Assembly: GCA_003223395.1 (NCBI GenBank)
Contig: QHUZ01000052.1
Coordinates: forward strand, 25,822 to 89,821
Direction of reading: 5' to 3'
Length of the DNA stretch: 64,000 nucleotides
Source: Gemmatimonadota bacterium
GTDB taxonomy: Bacteria; Gemmatimonadota; Gemmatimonadetes; Gemmatimonadales; GWC2-71-9
This document shows, one piece after another, positions 33,975 to 43,512 of this stretch (position 1 is its first letter; every line of letters starts with the position of its first letter). The notes beneath the pieces were generated by a model that saw only the letters and a list, made by a program, of their open reading frames with translations, searched no databases and was not told the DNA's origin. The translations under genes were made by a program, and so were the position numbers.

Positions 33975-34646
33975 ATGCCCACTTCTCGCGTCATTTTCTG
34001 GGACGTTGACACCCAGTACGACTTCATGAAGGCCGACGGCAAGCTGTACGTGCCCGACGCCGAGCAGCTCATCCCCAATCTCCGGAAGCTCACGGACTAC
34101 GCCCACGGGCACGGCATCCGTATCGTGGCCAGCGCCGACGATCACGTCCGAGAGCACCCCGAGATCTCGGCCACGCCGGACTGGAAGACGACCTTTCCGC
34201 CGCATTGCCTGCGGGGGACGCCCGGACAACGGAAGATCGCCGAGACCGCCCTGCGGGATCCGCTGGTGATCGAGCCGGAGCCTCAGGACGCCACGGCGCT
34301 CGCCACGCGGGTGCGCAACCATCGTGGCGACATCCTCTTTCATAAGCACCGTTTCGACGTCTTCTCCAACCCCAATGTCCTTCCGGTACTAGACGCGCTG
34401 AATCCGCACGACATCGTTCTCTACGGCGTCGCGCTGGACGTCTGCGACAAGTACGCGATCGAAGGGCTGCTGCAACACCGCCCCCAGGTCCGCCTGTTTG
34501 CGGTGGTGGACGCCATGAAGCCGATCGACCGCGACGTCGCCGAGCATCTGCTCAAAGAGTGGGGCGAGGAGGGTGTACGGTTGGTGAAGACCAGTGAGGT
34601 CGTCGTGGGCGGTCTGGTCGAAGAGCTGGAGCGGGCGAGCGCATGA
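33975..34646 (+). CDS. Isochorismatase/nicotinamidase-family cysteine hydrolase
   Basis: A 223-residue cysteine hydrolase. The catalytic triad can be placed at Asp in DVDTQYDFM, Lys in FHKHRFDVF and Cys in VALDVCDKYA; ASADDH supplies metal or substrate contacts. The fold fits nicotinamidase (PncA) and relatives; pncB 3.3 kb upstream makes nicotinamide deamidation plausible, but the protein differs enough from classic PncA that I leave the substrate open. ATGA overlap with the aminotransferase. Confidence 0.82.
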   Translation: MPTSRVIFWDVDTQYDFMKADGKLYVPDAEQLIPNLRKLTDYAHGHGIRIVASADDHVREHPEISATPDWKTTFPPHCLRGTPGQRKIAETALRDPLVIEPEPQDATALATRVRNHRGDILFHKHRFDVFSNPNVLPVLDALNPHDIVLYGVALDVCDKYAIEGLLQHRPQVRLFAVVDAMKPIDRDVAEHLLKEWGEEGVRLVKTSEVVVGGLVEELERASA

Positions 34647-35755
34647 CATCGACGGCATCGGTTCCAACCCACGCGGTAGCTGTGCCCACATTCGGCAAGT
34701 TCTTCCTCCCGGGACCGACAGACGTTCATCCCGAGGTTCTGGAGGCCATGATCCGGCCCATGGTCGGGCATCGTTCGGGGGCGATGGAGAAGCTGCTCCA
34801 GAACGTCGCGCCGAAGCTCGGCGCCGTGGCTCGCACGAGTCGCCCTGTCTTCATCGGCACGAACTCGGCGACCGGCTTCATGGAGATGGCCGTGCGCAAC
34901 GGCGTCCGGCGCCGCGCGCTGTCGCTCGTCAACGGCGCCTTCAGCGAGCGGTTCGCCGGTATCGTCGGTGCGTGCGGCAAAGAGTGCATCCGGCTCGACG
35001 TCCCGCTCGGCGCGGCGGTCGAACCCGACATGCTGCGCGACGCGTTGAAGCGCACGCCCGTGGACGCCGTCACGTGCGTCCACTCCGAGACGTCCACCGG
35101 CGTTCTACAAGATGTCGCCGGCTACGCCGCGGTCGTCCAGGAATTCGATGACGTCCTGCTGCTCGTCGACTGCGTCACCTCGATGGTGGGCTCCCCGGTC
35201 GAGACCGATGCCTGGAAGCTCGACTTCGCGTTCACCGGGTCGCAAAAGGCTCTCGCGCTTCCGCCCGGGCTCGCGCTCGGCGTGGCGTCGGAAGGGATGG
35301 TCGAGCGCGCCAAGACGCTCGAGGAGCGCGGTGCCTACTTCGATTTGATCAGCTTCCTGACGGCAACGACCAAATTTCAGCCGACCAACACACCCGCGAT
35401 CTCACTGCTCTACGCGCTCGAGGTACAGCTCGGGCGGATCGAGCGCGAGGGCGGCATCGAAGCACGCTGGAAACGGCACGACGCCATGCGGCGGCGCGTC
35501 GAAACGTGGGCTCCCGAGCACGGCATCAAGTTCCTGCCGGGCGAAGGGCGCCACAGTTGGACGGTGTCCTGCCTCCGGCTCCCCGAGGGGAAACACTCCA
35601 AGGATGTGGTCGGCGTGCTGAAGCAACAGGGATGGACGATCGGGGCCGGCTACGGCGCCCTGAAAGACTCCACCATCCGCATCGGGCACATGGGCGATCA
35701 CACCGTCGCCGCGCTGGACGACCTGTTGCCGTTGATCGCTCGGGCGCTGGAATGA
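34643..35755 (+). CDS. Class V aminotransferase (alanine-glyoxylate / serine-pyruvate type), possible phosphoserine aminotransferase
   Basis: A 370-residue PLP enzyme. The PLP lysine lies in FTGSQKALALPPGLAL; FLPGPTDVHPEVLEAM and GHRSGAMEKLL are the N-terminal family signatures. Relatives transaminate serine, alanine, glyoxylate or, in some phyla, 3-phosphohydroxypyruvate. Coupling by ATGA to serA, which makes 3-phosphohydroxypyruvate, suggests it does the SerC step here. That part is inference from context. Confidence 0.87.
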   Translation: MTSTASVPTHAVAVPTFGKFFLPGPTDVHPEVLEAMIRPMVGHRSGAMEKLLQNVAPKLGAVARTSRPVFIGTNSATGFMEMAVRNGVRRRALSLVNGAFSERFAGIVGACGKECIRLDVPLGAAVEPDMLRDALKRTPVDAVTCVHSETSTGVLQDVAGYAAVVQEFDDVLLLVDCVTSMVGSPVETDAWKLDFAFTGSQKALALPPGLALGVASEGMVERAKTLEERGAYFDLISFLTATTKFQPTNTPAISLLYALEVQLGRIEREGGIEARWKRHDAMRRRVETWAPEHGIKFLPGEGRHSWTVSCLRLPEGKHSKDVVGVLKQQGWTIGAGYGALKDSTIRIGHMGDHTVAALDDLLPLIARALE

Positions 35756-37359
35756 CGTGGCGCGTCGTCGTCGCCGATCGGGTGGCGAAAAGCGGTCTCG
35801 ACCTGCTGTCCAATACATCTGACATCGAAGTCGTGGACGTCGCGGGCAAGCCGGCGGAGCTGGATAAGGCGATCGCGGGCGCGCACGCGCTGATCGTGCG
35901 CAGCGAAACGCGCGTGACGGCGCCGCTGATGGCCCGCGCGCCGAACCTGCGCGTCGTCGCGCGCGCAGGCACCGGCGTTGACACGATCGATGTCCCGGCC
36001 GCGACGCGCCGGGGCATTGCGGTCATGAATACTCCCGGCGCCAACACCGTCAGCGCCGGCGAGCACGCGATGGGTCTCCTGCTCGCGCTGGTCCGGCGCA
36101 TATCGGACGCCGCAGCCGCCATGCGGCGCGGGGAATGGGACCGCAAGCGCTTCGAAGGGACCGAGCTGCGCGGCAAGACGATCGGCGTCGTGGGCCTGGG
36201 GCGGATCGGCGGCCACGTCGCCCAGCTGGCGCGCGCGTTCGGCATGCAGGTGGTCGGTCACGATCCGTACTTGCCGCCCGAGCGCGCCAGCGAAATGCAC
36301 GTCCGCCTGCTCCCGATCGATCAGCTGCTCCGCGCGGCTGACGTCGTCACCCTGCATGTCGCGCTGACCGACCAGACGCACCATCTCATCGACGCGAACC
36401 GCCTCAAGCTGATGAAGCCGACCGCCGTGCTGATCAACACGGCGCGCGGGGAGCTGGTGGACGAAGCGGCACTGGCGGACGCGATCAAGGAAAAGCGCAT
36501 CGGCGGCGCGGCCATCGACGTGTTCGCGGTCGAGCCGCTGCCCGCGGACTCGCCGCTCCGGTCGCTCGATCGCGTGATCCTGACGCCGCACCTCGCCGCC
36601 TCGACCGCCGAGGCCCAGGAGCGCGTGGCGATGGAGATCTGCAGCGCCGTCCGGGAGGCACTGGTCGCGGGCGACCTCTCGTTCGCGATCAACGTGCCCG
36701 GGATGGGCGGAGACCTGCTGCGCCGGTTGGCGCCGCTCCTCGATCTGGCCCGCCGCCTCGGCCGCCTGGCGCTGGCCCTGGCGGATGGAACCGTGAAAGC
36801 GGTCGAAGTCGCCTACGGCGGCAAGGAAGAGGCGGCGCAGCGGCCGGTGCTCGTTTCCGCGCTGGAGGGGCTCCTTGCAGCGATGAACGCCGGCCCCGTG
36901 AGCCTGGTGAATGCGCAGGTGCTGGCCGAAGAGAAGGGCATCAAGCTCGGCACGAAGACGGGTGCGCCGGAGGCGGGCTTCGAGACGTCAATCGGTGTGA
37001 AGGTTGACACCGCCCGGGGACGCGTGCGCGTCACCGGAGCGCTCATCGGCGGCAGCCACGGCCGTGTCATCCGGATCGACGACTATCACGTTGACGTCGC
37101 TCCCGATGGCTGGATGCTGGTGATCCGTAACCGCGACGTGCCGGGCGTGATCGGCCGAGTCGGCTCGGCGCTCGGGAGCGCCGGCATCAACATCGCGAGC
37201 TACCATCAAGCCCGCCGCTCGTCCCCGACCGCCGACGGTGGACCCGCGGACGCGCTTGCCGCGATCAACGTCGATCAGGCGCTGACCAACGGCGTGCTCG
37301 ACAAGCTGCAGGGATTGCCGGATGTGCTAGACGTCCGGCTGGCGAACTTCGGAGATTAG
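35752..37359 (+). CDS. serA: D-3-phosphoglycerate dehydrogenase
   Basis: A 535-residue NAD enzyme for the first step of serine synthesis. The catalytic and Rossmann domains (1-320) have RAGTGVDTIDV, GVVGLGRIGGHVA, NTARGELVDEAAL and TPHLAAST with the catalytic His. An intervening ASB domain (about 325-450) and C-terminal ACT domain (about 460-535; VIRNRDVPGVIGRVGSALG) make this the long, bacterial/plant type, often serine-inhibited. It overlaps the aminotransferase by 4 nt. Confidence 0.95.
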   Translation: MTWRVVVADRVAKSGLDLLSNTSDIEVVDVAGKPAELDKAIAGAHALIVRSETRVTAPLMARAPNLRVVARAGTGVDTIDVPAATRRGIAVMNTPGANTVSAGEHAMGLLLALVRRISDAAAAMRRGEWDRKRFEGTELRGKTIGVVGLGRIGGHVAQLARAFGMQVVGHDPYLPPERASEMHVRLLPIDQLLRAADVVTLHVALTDQTHHLIDANRLKLMKPTAVLINTARGELVDEAALADAIKEKRIGGAAIDVFAVEPLPADSPLRSLDRVILTPHLAASTAEAQERVAMEICSAVREALVAGDLSFAINVPGMGGDLLRRLAPLLDLARRLGRLALALADGTVKAVEVAYGGKEEAAQRPVLVSALEGLLAAMNAGPVSLVNAQVLAEEKGIKLGTKTGAPEAGFETSIGVKVDTARGRVRVTGALIGGSHGRVIRIDDYHVDVAPDGWMLVIRNRDVPGVIGRVGSALGSAGINIASYHQARRSSPTADGGPADALAAINVDQALTNGVLDKLQGLPDVLDVRLANFGD

Positions 37360-37367
37360 CGGTCCTC

Positions 37368-37384
37368 AAAGCAGGACCTGCTTT
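37368..37384 (+). terminator. Small hairpin after serA
   Basis: AAAGCAGG and CCTGCTTT are separated by one base, nine bases after the serA stop. The stem is weak and no T-run follows, so it could be a poor terminator or chance. Confidence 0.3.
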
Positions 37385-37427
37385 CACCGTACATTCCGCG
37401 ACGGATCCGTAAATCAAGGAGCAAAGC

Positions 37428-39665
37428 ATGAGAGTCGTGTTCGGTCTGCTGACGCTGTTCACATCGGTGCTCCCACCGGCTGCGGCGCAGGTCCCGGACA
37501 ACGTCAACGAGATGCTGCGCCGCATTTACGCCTCGGCGGATTTCGCGCCGCAGCGCTTCGGACCGGCGCGGTGGATCGAAACCGGTACCGCCTATACCAC
37601 GGTGGAGAAGTCCGACATCGTGCGCTACGAGACCTCCACCGGCACTCGCAGCATCTATGTCTCGGGCAGCCAGCTCACACCGGTCGGCTCAAGCGAAGCC
37701 CTCGACATCGATGACTACGGATGGTCGGCCGATGGCAACCTGTTGCTGCTTTTCACCAACACTCAGCGCGTGTGGCGGCAGAATACCCGCGGCGACTACT
37801 GGGTGCTCAATCGAAAGACCGGCGCGCTGAAACAGCTCGGCGGACCGAGCGCCCCGCCGTCCTCGCTCATGTATGCCAAGTTTTCACCCGCCGGCGATCG
37901 CGTGGCCTATGTGCGGCAGGGAAACGTCTACGTGGAGCGGCTGTCGGACGGCGCAATCACGGCCCTGACGAGCGATGCCGACTCGCTCCACGTGAACGGC
38001 ATGACCGACTGGGTTTACGAGGAGGAGTTCGACCTCCGAGACGCCTTCCGCTGGTCACCCGACGGTTCGAAGATCGCCTATTGGCGGTTCGACATGACGG
38101 GCCTCGGCACCTATTTCCTCGTCAACGACACCGACTCGCTCTATCCGAAAATCACGCCGATTCAATATCCCAAGGTCGGGACCACGAACTCGGCGGTGCG
38201 CGCCGGCGTCGTCGGTGCCGATGGCGGCCCCACGACGTGGCTCCAGATCCCTGACGACCCGCGCGAGAACTATCTCCCGCGCATGGAATGGGCGGGACCG
38301 AGCGAGCTGATCCTCCAGCGGATGAACCGGCTGCAGAACACCGACCGCGTCATGCTGGCGGATGCGGCAACGGGAGCGACCCGGACAGTCCTGACCGAGC
38401 GCGACACTGCCTGGGTCGACGTCGTGGACGAAATCGAGTGGCTCGCGAAGGGAACCGAGTTCCTGTGGACGAGTGAACGCGACGGCTGGAGGCACGTCTA
38501 TCGCGTCAGCCGCGACGGGAAGCGAGTCACGAACATCACGCCCGGCAACTTCGACGTCGTCGACGTCGCGGCCGTGGACGAGCCTAGTCAGTGGCTCTAC
38601 TACATCGCCTCTCCCGAAAACGCGACCCAGCGCTACCTATACCGAACTCGGCTCGATGGAAAACAGTCCGCCGTGCGGGTGTCGCCGGCCAACGCGCCGG
38701 GGACGCACTCCTACCGGATCTCCCCCGACGCCCGCTGGGCCTTTCACACCTACTCACACTTCGACAGCCCCGCGGTGATCGAGTTGGTCCAGTTGCCGTC
38801 TCACCGGGTCGTGCGCACCCTCGTCGACAATGCCAAACAGCGGGCGGTGGTGGCGCCGTTCATCACGCGTCCCGGTGAATTCTTCAAGCTGCCGGTCTCC
38901 GATGGCGTCACCCTCGATGGCTGGATGGTCAAGCCCGCGCATTTCGACTCGACCAAGGCTTATCCGCTGCTGATGTACGTCTACGGCGAGCCGGCGGGCC
39001 AGACTGCCCAGGACTCCTGGGGCGGCGGTCACTTGTGGGAACACATGATCGCGGATCAGGGCTACGTGGTGGCCACGGTGGACAATCGCGGTACGCCGTC
39101 GCCGCGCGGACGCGCGTGGCGAAAGGTGGTCTACGGGGCGATCGGCGTCCTGTCGAGCCGGGAGCAAGCGGACGCGGTGCGGGCCCTCACCGGATCGCGC
39201 CGCTATCTCGACCCCGCGCGCGTCGCGATCTGGGGCTGGAGCGGCGGCGGATCGAGCACGCTGCAGGCGATGTTTCGGTACCCCGACGTCTACCAGGTCG
39301 GCATGTCCGTGGCGCCCGTCCCGGATGAGCGTCTCTACGACACGATTTATCAGGAGCGCTACATGGGGCTCCTGGCCAGCCCGGCGGACAGCGCGCGCTA
39401 CCAGCGTGCCTCTCCGATCAATCAGGCCGAGGGGCTCAAGGGACGCCTGCTGATCGTGCATGGCTCCGGCGACGACAACGTGCATTACCAGGGCACGGAA
39501 CGGCTGGTGAACCGCCTGGTCGCGCTCGACAAGCCATTCGACTTCATGGCATATCCCAATCGCTCGCATTGCATCTGCGAGGGCCGCGGCACGACGCTGC
39601 ACATTTTCTCGCTGCTCACCCGGTATTTGCTCGAGCATCTTCCCGCCGGGCCGAGGACGCGTTGA
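37428..39665 (+). CDS. Dipeptidyl peptidase IV (S9B) family serine peptidase, secreted
   Basis: A 745-residue enzyme with Sec signal (MRVVFGLLTLFTSVLPPAAAQ). An N-terminal eight-bladed propeller (about 60-490) contains DWVYEEEF, whose Glu pair binds the peptide N-terminus. The alpha/beta hydrolase domain has catalytic Ser605 in GWSGGG, Asp682 in GSGDDNVH and His714 in NRSHCI. Members cut Xaa-Pro dipeptides from peptides. ATCAAGGAG gives a strong ribosome site. TTGA overlap with the DDAH-like gene. Confidence 0.93.
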   Translation: MRVVFGLLTLFTSVLPPAAAQVPDNVNEMLRRIYASADFAPQRFGPARWIETGTAYTTVEKSDIVRYETSTGTRSIYVSGSQLTPVGSSEALDIDDYGWSADGNLLLLFTNTQRVWRQNTRGDYWVLNRKTGALKQLGGPSAPPSSLMYAKFSPAGDRVAYVRQGNVYVERLSDGAITALTSDADSLHVNGMTDWVYEEEFDLRDAFRWSPDGSKIAYWRFDMTGLGTYFLVNDTDSLYPKITPIQYPKVGTTNSAVRAGVVGADGGPTTWLQIPDDPRENYLPRMEWAGPSELILQRMNRLQNTDRVMLADAATGATRTVLTERDTAWVDVVDEIEWLAKGTEFLWTSERDGWRHVYRVSRDGKRVTNITPGNFDVVDVAAVDEPSQWLYYIASPENATQRYLYRTRLDGKQSAVRVSPANAPGTHSYRISPDARWAFHTYSHFDSPAVIELVQLPSHRVVRTLVDNAKQRAVVAPFITRPGEFFKLPVSDGVTLDGWMVKPAHFDSTKAYPLLMYVYGEPAGQTAQDSWGGGHLWEHMIADQGYVVATVDNRGTPSPRGRAWRKVVYGAIGVLSSREQADAVRALTGSRRYLDPARVAIWGWSGGGSSTLQAMFRYPDVYQVGMSVAPVPDERLYDTIYQERYMGLLASPADSARYQRASPINQAEGLKGRLLIVHGSGDDNVHYQGTERLVNRLVALDKPFDFMAYPNRSHCICEGRGTTLHIFSLLTRYLLEHLPAGPRTR

Positions 39666-40444
39666 CGCTGATCGCAGTGACGCGCGCGGTAAGTCCGACG
39701 ATCGCCGAGTGCGAGCTGACCCACCTGGCTCGCGAGCCCATCGACGTCGCCAAAGCCGTGGCTGAGCACGCCGTCTATGAAGAGACGTTGCGGTCGTGCG
39801 GCGCGACGATTGTACACGCGCCGGCGGAGCCGGCATTGCCGGACGCCGTGTTTGTAGAGGACACGGCGCTGGTGTTCGCTGAGACGGCGGTGATGACGAG
39901 GCCCGGGGCGCCGGTGCGCCGGCGCGAAGTCGAGTCTATGGCCAACGTCTTGAGCGCGTACCGGCCACTGTTTGTCATTCAGCCACCCGGCACGCTCGAT
40001 GGCGGGGATGTGATGGTCGTGGGACAAAAGATTTACGTCGGCCTGTCGTCACGCACGAACCACGAGGGGTTTGCCCAGCTCGACACGCACCTCAGCGAGT
40101 GGGGCTATGAAGTGATCCCCGTTCCCCTGACCGGCTGTCTCCATCTGAAGAGCGCCGTGACGCAGGTGGCGGATAATCTGCTGCTAATCAATGACCGCTG
40201 GGTGAGTCCGGAGTGCTTTGGGTCCATGGAGATGGTGACTGTTGCGCCAGGCGAACCCGATGCCGCCAATGCCTTGCTGATCGAGGCCGCGGTGATTTAC
40301 CCGACACACCATCCTGCAACGGCTGAGCGGCTGGATCGCGCGGGCGTGCGCGTGGTCCCGGTCCCATGCGGAGAGCTCGCCAAGGCCGAAAGTGGTGTGA
40401 CGTGCTGCAGCGTGGTGTTTGAGGCGGCAGGTCGCCCTTCATGA
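39662..40444 (+). CDS. Dimethylarginine dimethylaminohydrolase-like amidinotransferase-family enzyme
   Basis: A 260-residue guanidine-modifying enzyme. Residues: VFVEDTALV, LDGGDVMVV, catalytic His in GCLHLKSAV and Cys in SGVTCCSVVF, all matching DDAH, which hydrolyses methylated arginine to citrulline and methylamine. TTG 39662 is the start by TTGA overlap with the DPP-IV gene. Together with DPP-IV it fits peptide and modified-arginine catabolism, but other guanidino substrates are possible. Confidence 0.85.
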   Translation: MTLIAVTRAVSPTIAECELTHLAREPIDVAKAVAEHAVYEETLRSCGATIVHAPAEPALPDAVFVEDTALVFAETAVMTRPGAPVRRREVESMANVLSAYRPLFVIQPPGTLDGGDVMVVGQKIYVGLSSRTNHEGFAQLDTHLSEWGYEVIPVPLTGCLHLKSAVTQVADNLLLINDRWVSPECFGSMEMVTVAPGEPDAANALLIEAAVIYPTHHPATAERLDRAGVRVVPVPCGELAKAESGVTCCSVVFEAAGRPS

Positions 40445-41346
40445 ATCACTCGTTCCAAGTCGCTCTTGTCTTGGGACTGGTCCACGGACCCACACTCGCT
40501 GCCCAGGACCTGCCAGCGGGCAAGCTGCCTGCCTGCGACACCAATGCCCCGCAGTCCTTCCCGTGCGTGACGCCGTTCGACACGCCACCCGTACTCCTCA
40601 ATGTGCCCCAGCCGGGCGGCGGCGCGCGCAAAACGCCGCGCGTGTGGGTGTACGTCACCGAGAGCGGGGTCGTCACAGCCACCCAAATCGCGCGGCCTGC
40701 CGGACTCGATTTCGATGTCGCCGCGATCGCTCTCGGGAAGCAGCTCCGATTCACCCCGGCCTCGCGCGGCGGTCACCCGGTGGGTGTCTGGTTCGTCGTG
40801 CCTATCACCACGGAAGCGGCACCGACGCCCTGTTCTGACATGGCCGTGCCGATCAGCGCCGGATGGGCGAGGTTCGCAGACTCCGAGCACCTCGAGCGGC
40901 CGGAGCTGGGGACGCTGTACCGCTATCACGGCTTCGAGCCCATCGCGGGGCTCACGCTGGATGTGTTCATCTACCCCCAGACCGGGTGGCCGTCCCTCGA
41001 AGAACAGGTTCAGGCGTTCCCAAAAGCGTTGGACCTGATGCAACAACGTGGTGAATTGTCTGCTTACGAGGTGCTGGGCAGGGACGAGGTGAAGGTGAAG
41101 GTGCGCAGCGCGCGACTTGGTCGAGAAATCACGATCCACGGGTTCGGCGTCCGCGTGAGACTGCGGGAAGGCTCTGGACAGGAATTCAATTCGTACTTCG
41201 CGGTGTTTCCTGAGGAGCAAAAGTACATCAAGTTTCGCGTGACCTACCCGTCCGGCCCGCGCGTGCAAGGCACTATCGACGATTTCGTGAAGCAAGTTCT
41301 CGAAGCGCGCGCCGCCGAGCCCGCGCACTGCGTTAGCCCGTCCTAA
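40441..41346 (+). CDS. Exported protein with TonB C-terminal-like domain
   Basis: A 301-residue protein with signal peptide ([20 protein letters not shown]). Residues about 65-125 ([20 protein letters not shown], then [15 protein letters not shown]) follow the TonB C-terminal fold, but there is no N-terminal anchor and Pro-rich spacer as in true TonB. The remaining 170 residues I do not recognise. ATGA overlap with the DDAH-like gene and CTAA stop interlock with the chemoreceptor. Confidence 0.72.
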   Translation: MNHSFQVALVLGLVHGPTLAAQDLPAGKLPACDTNAPQSFPCVTPFDTPPVLLNVPQPGGGARKTPRVWVYVTESGVVTATQIARPAGLDFDVAAIALGKQLRFTPASRGGHPVGVWFVVPITTEAAPTPCSDMAVPISAGWARFADSEHLERPELGTLYRYHGFEPIAGLTLDVFIYPQTGWPSLEEQVQAFPKALDLMQQRGELSAYEVLGRDEVKVKVRSARLGREITIHGFGVRVRLREGSGQEFNSYFAVFPEEQKYIKFRVTYPSGPRVQGTIDDFVKQVLEARAAEPAHCVSPS

Positions 41347-43466
41347 TCCGCCGCCTGCTGTTCGGTTCGCGCCGTCGCTTCATCCGCCAACAATCGGAAT
41401 GACTTCACGGCGCCGGTGAGCCGGTCGGCCGCTTCGGCGAGCTGATTCGCCGACGAGGCGATTTCTTCCGTCGACGCGCTTTGTTCTTCGCCCGACGCAG
41501 CGAGCTCCTCGGCGGACGCGAGGAGCGTGTCGGTCTGGCCGGCGATGGTGCCCAGCCGGTTCGCGATCTCTTCGACGAGCGAGCGCAGCTCACCTGCCGA
41601 CTGCGCAATCTCGCGGCTCCAGGCATCGTTGGCATCGGCCTCGCTCGCCACGGTCGCCAGGCCCTGAGCCGCGGTCTGCGACGCTTCTCGCACAGCCGCG
41701 CCTCCCTCCGCCAGCCGTACGAGCCGGTCGCGAGTCGCCTGTACGCGCGTCAGCACGCCGCGCACCGTGTCGGCCGTCGCGCCGGCTGCCGCCGCGGCCA
41801 CCGACGCCAGCTTCCGCACCTCGTCGGCGACGACGGCGAATCCGCGTCCCTGCGGCCCGGCACGCGCCGCCTCGATCGCGGCATTGAGCGCGAGCATGTT
41901 CGTCTGAGTCGCGACCGCCTTGGTCTGGGCGACGAACGTCTGGATCTTTGCCGTCGCCTGTGCCAGCGCCTCGGCTTCCTCGGCGCCTTTCGCGACCTCG
42001 TCGGCGAGTTTGGCGAGACGCACCGTGCTCTGGTCCAGCCCGTCCTTGTGGCGTCGCGCCAGCGCCGCCAAGTCGGTGTTGCGGCGGGCGGCTTCGTCCG
42101 CCCCCCCGGCGAGCTTTGCCGCGATCTGGAGAATCCGCGCCGCGTCGTCCGCGGCGGCGCGCACCAGTTGCGCCTGTTCCCCGGCGCGCCGGGAAAGGTC
42201 CTGCGACGTCGAGGCCATCTCCTCGGTCGACGCGCTCATCTCTTCGGTCGACGCGGAGATCTCGGTCGCCATCGCTGCCGCTTCGTCGGCGGCGGCGCGG
42301 ATGGCGCCGACGAGCCGCCGCAGCGCGACCACCATCGAATGCACCGATGACATAAGGTCGGCGACTTCGCTGGCCTCGGCACGGTGCGTCGTGACAGTGA
42401 CGGACAGATCACCTCCGGCGACGCGGCTCGCAATCGCACCCGCGGCGCGCACCGGGTCAGTGACAAGGCGGCCGAGCCGGTGCGCCAGCCAGAACAAGGC
42501 GCCGACGACCACGGCAGCGACGAGCAAAGCGCCGACCCAGATCGTGACCTGGGTCGTTCGGGCGGCAGCGAACGCCATGCTCGCCGGTTCACGATAGAGC
42601 ACCCACCACTTTCCCTCATTCGCCGGCACTGAGACAACGAGCTCGCGCTCACTCCGCGTCGTCGCGATGTGGGCGGTGACCGCTTGAGCCTGGAATGGGA
42701 TCTTGTCCTTGTCGGGAAGGGCTTGCAGCAGCAGAGTCGGATCGCGCGAGACGAGCACGGTGCCGTCCCCCGTCACCACCTCGAGATATGCCCCGCGGCC
42801 CGCGAGCTCTTCGGTGCCAAGCAGCCTGGTCAACCGTTCGAGGCTGAACAGCGCCTGCAACACGCCGATCGGCCGATTGTCCCGCGGGCCACGGATGGCG
42901 ACGTCGAATTCGAGCGCCGTTTCTCTACCGGTCGAATCCGACTGGGGGTCGCCCTCGTACGCTCCGTCCCGCATCGCGCGTTGCCACCAGACCTCGTCAC
43001 GCTGCACGAAATCCGGAGCTTGACCCGACAGCAAGACGTTGAGCCCGTGACTTTCGGTGACGTTCAGTGCCGAGAAGTCCGAGATCGCTGTGTAGGATCG
43101 GAGATAGTCCCGCAGCTCGGGGTCACCTCCCAGCGCCCGCGACGCGTCGAACGTGGCTTCGAGCGTGGGGATCGACAGCCTGTCCAGGCCGCGAGCGCTG
43201 GCATCCTGGCCCGCTAGCCGGACCCTCGTGACGAGCTGGGGCATGCTCGCCAAGGACGCAACTTCGTGGTGTCTTTCCTTGAGATACTGCGAGACGATCG
43301 CCGCGACCCGCGTGGCGACATCGCGGCCACGCACATCAGCCTGCTGCTCCAGGACGCCACCGACGCGATTGCTGGTGAGCCACGCGACAGACACGACGAG
43401 CAGGACGGCCGCGCCGGCCCCTGAAATCAAGAAGCTTTGGCGGAGTTGCTGTGATTTAATGGCCAT
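41343..43466 (-). CDS. Methyl-accepting chemotaxis protein with periplasmic dCache-like sensor
   Basis: A 707-residue transducer. TM1 12-31, periplasmic sensor about 32-305 (two PAS-like lobes), TM2 306-327, HAMP about 328-385, then a long coiled-coil. The conserved hairpin tip is [30 protein letters not shown]; I cite only [19 protein letters not shown]. Glu/Gln/Ala-rich methylation-type helices ([33 protein letters not shown]) flank it. No che genes are nearby, so it must signal to a distant CheA/W. Confidence 0.93.
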   Translation of the reverse strand: MAIKSQQLRQSFLISGAGAAVLLVVSVAWLTSNRVGGVLEQQADVRGRDVATRVAAIVSQYLKERHHEVASLASMPQLVTRVRLAGQDASARGLDRLSIPTLEATFDASRALGGDPELRDYLRSYTAISDFSALNVTESHGLNVLLSGQAPDFVQRDEVWWQRAMRDGAYEGDPQSDSTGRETALEFDVAIRGPRDNRPIGVLQALFSLERLTRLLGTEELAGRGAYLEVVTGDGTVLVSRDPTLLLQALPDKDKIPFQAQAVTAHIATTRSERELVVSVPANEGKWWVLYREPASMAFAAARTTQVTIWVGALLVAAVVVGALFWLAHRLGRLVTDPVRAAGAIASRVAGGDLSVTVTTHRAEASEVADLMSSVHSMVVALRRLVGAIRAAADEAAAMATEISASTEEMSASTEEMASTSQDLSRRAGEQAQLVRAAADDAARILQIAAKLAGGADEAARRNTDLAALARRHKDGLDQSTVRLAKLADEVAKGAEEAEALAQATAKIQTFVAQTKAVATQTNMLALNAAIEAARAGPQGRGFAVVADEVRKLASVAAAAAGATADTVRGVLTRVQATRDRLVRLAEGGAAVREASQTAAQGLATVASEADANDAWSREIAQSAGELRSLVEEIANRLGTIAGQTDTLLASAEELAASGEEQSASTEEIASSANQLAEAADRLTGAVKSFRLLADEATARTEQQAAD

Positions 43467-43512
43467 TCGGATGGTTGTGTGCTAAGGTACTGCTCTAACT
43501 AGATTTTGCGCA

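Noticed and set aside
43467..43512. Promoters in the divergent gap between the chemoreceptor and the beta-lactamase-like gene.
   Set aside because: Some AT-rich hexamers are present, but no pair with proper spacing convinced me.
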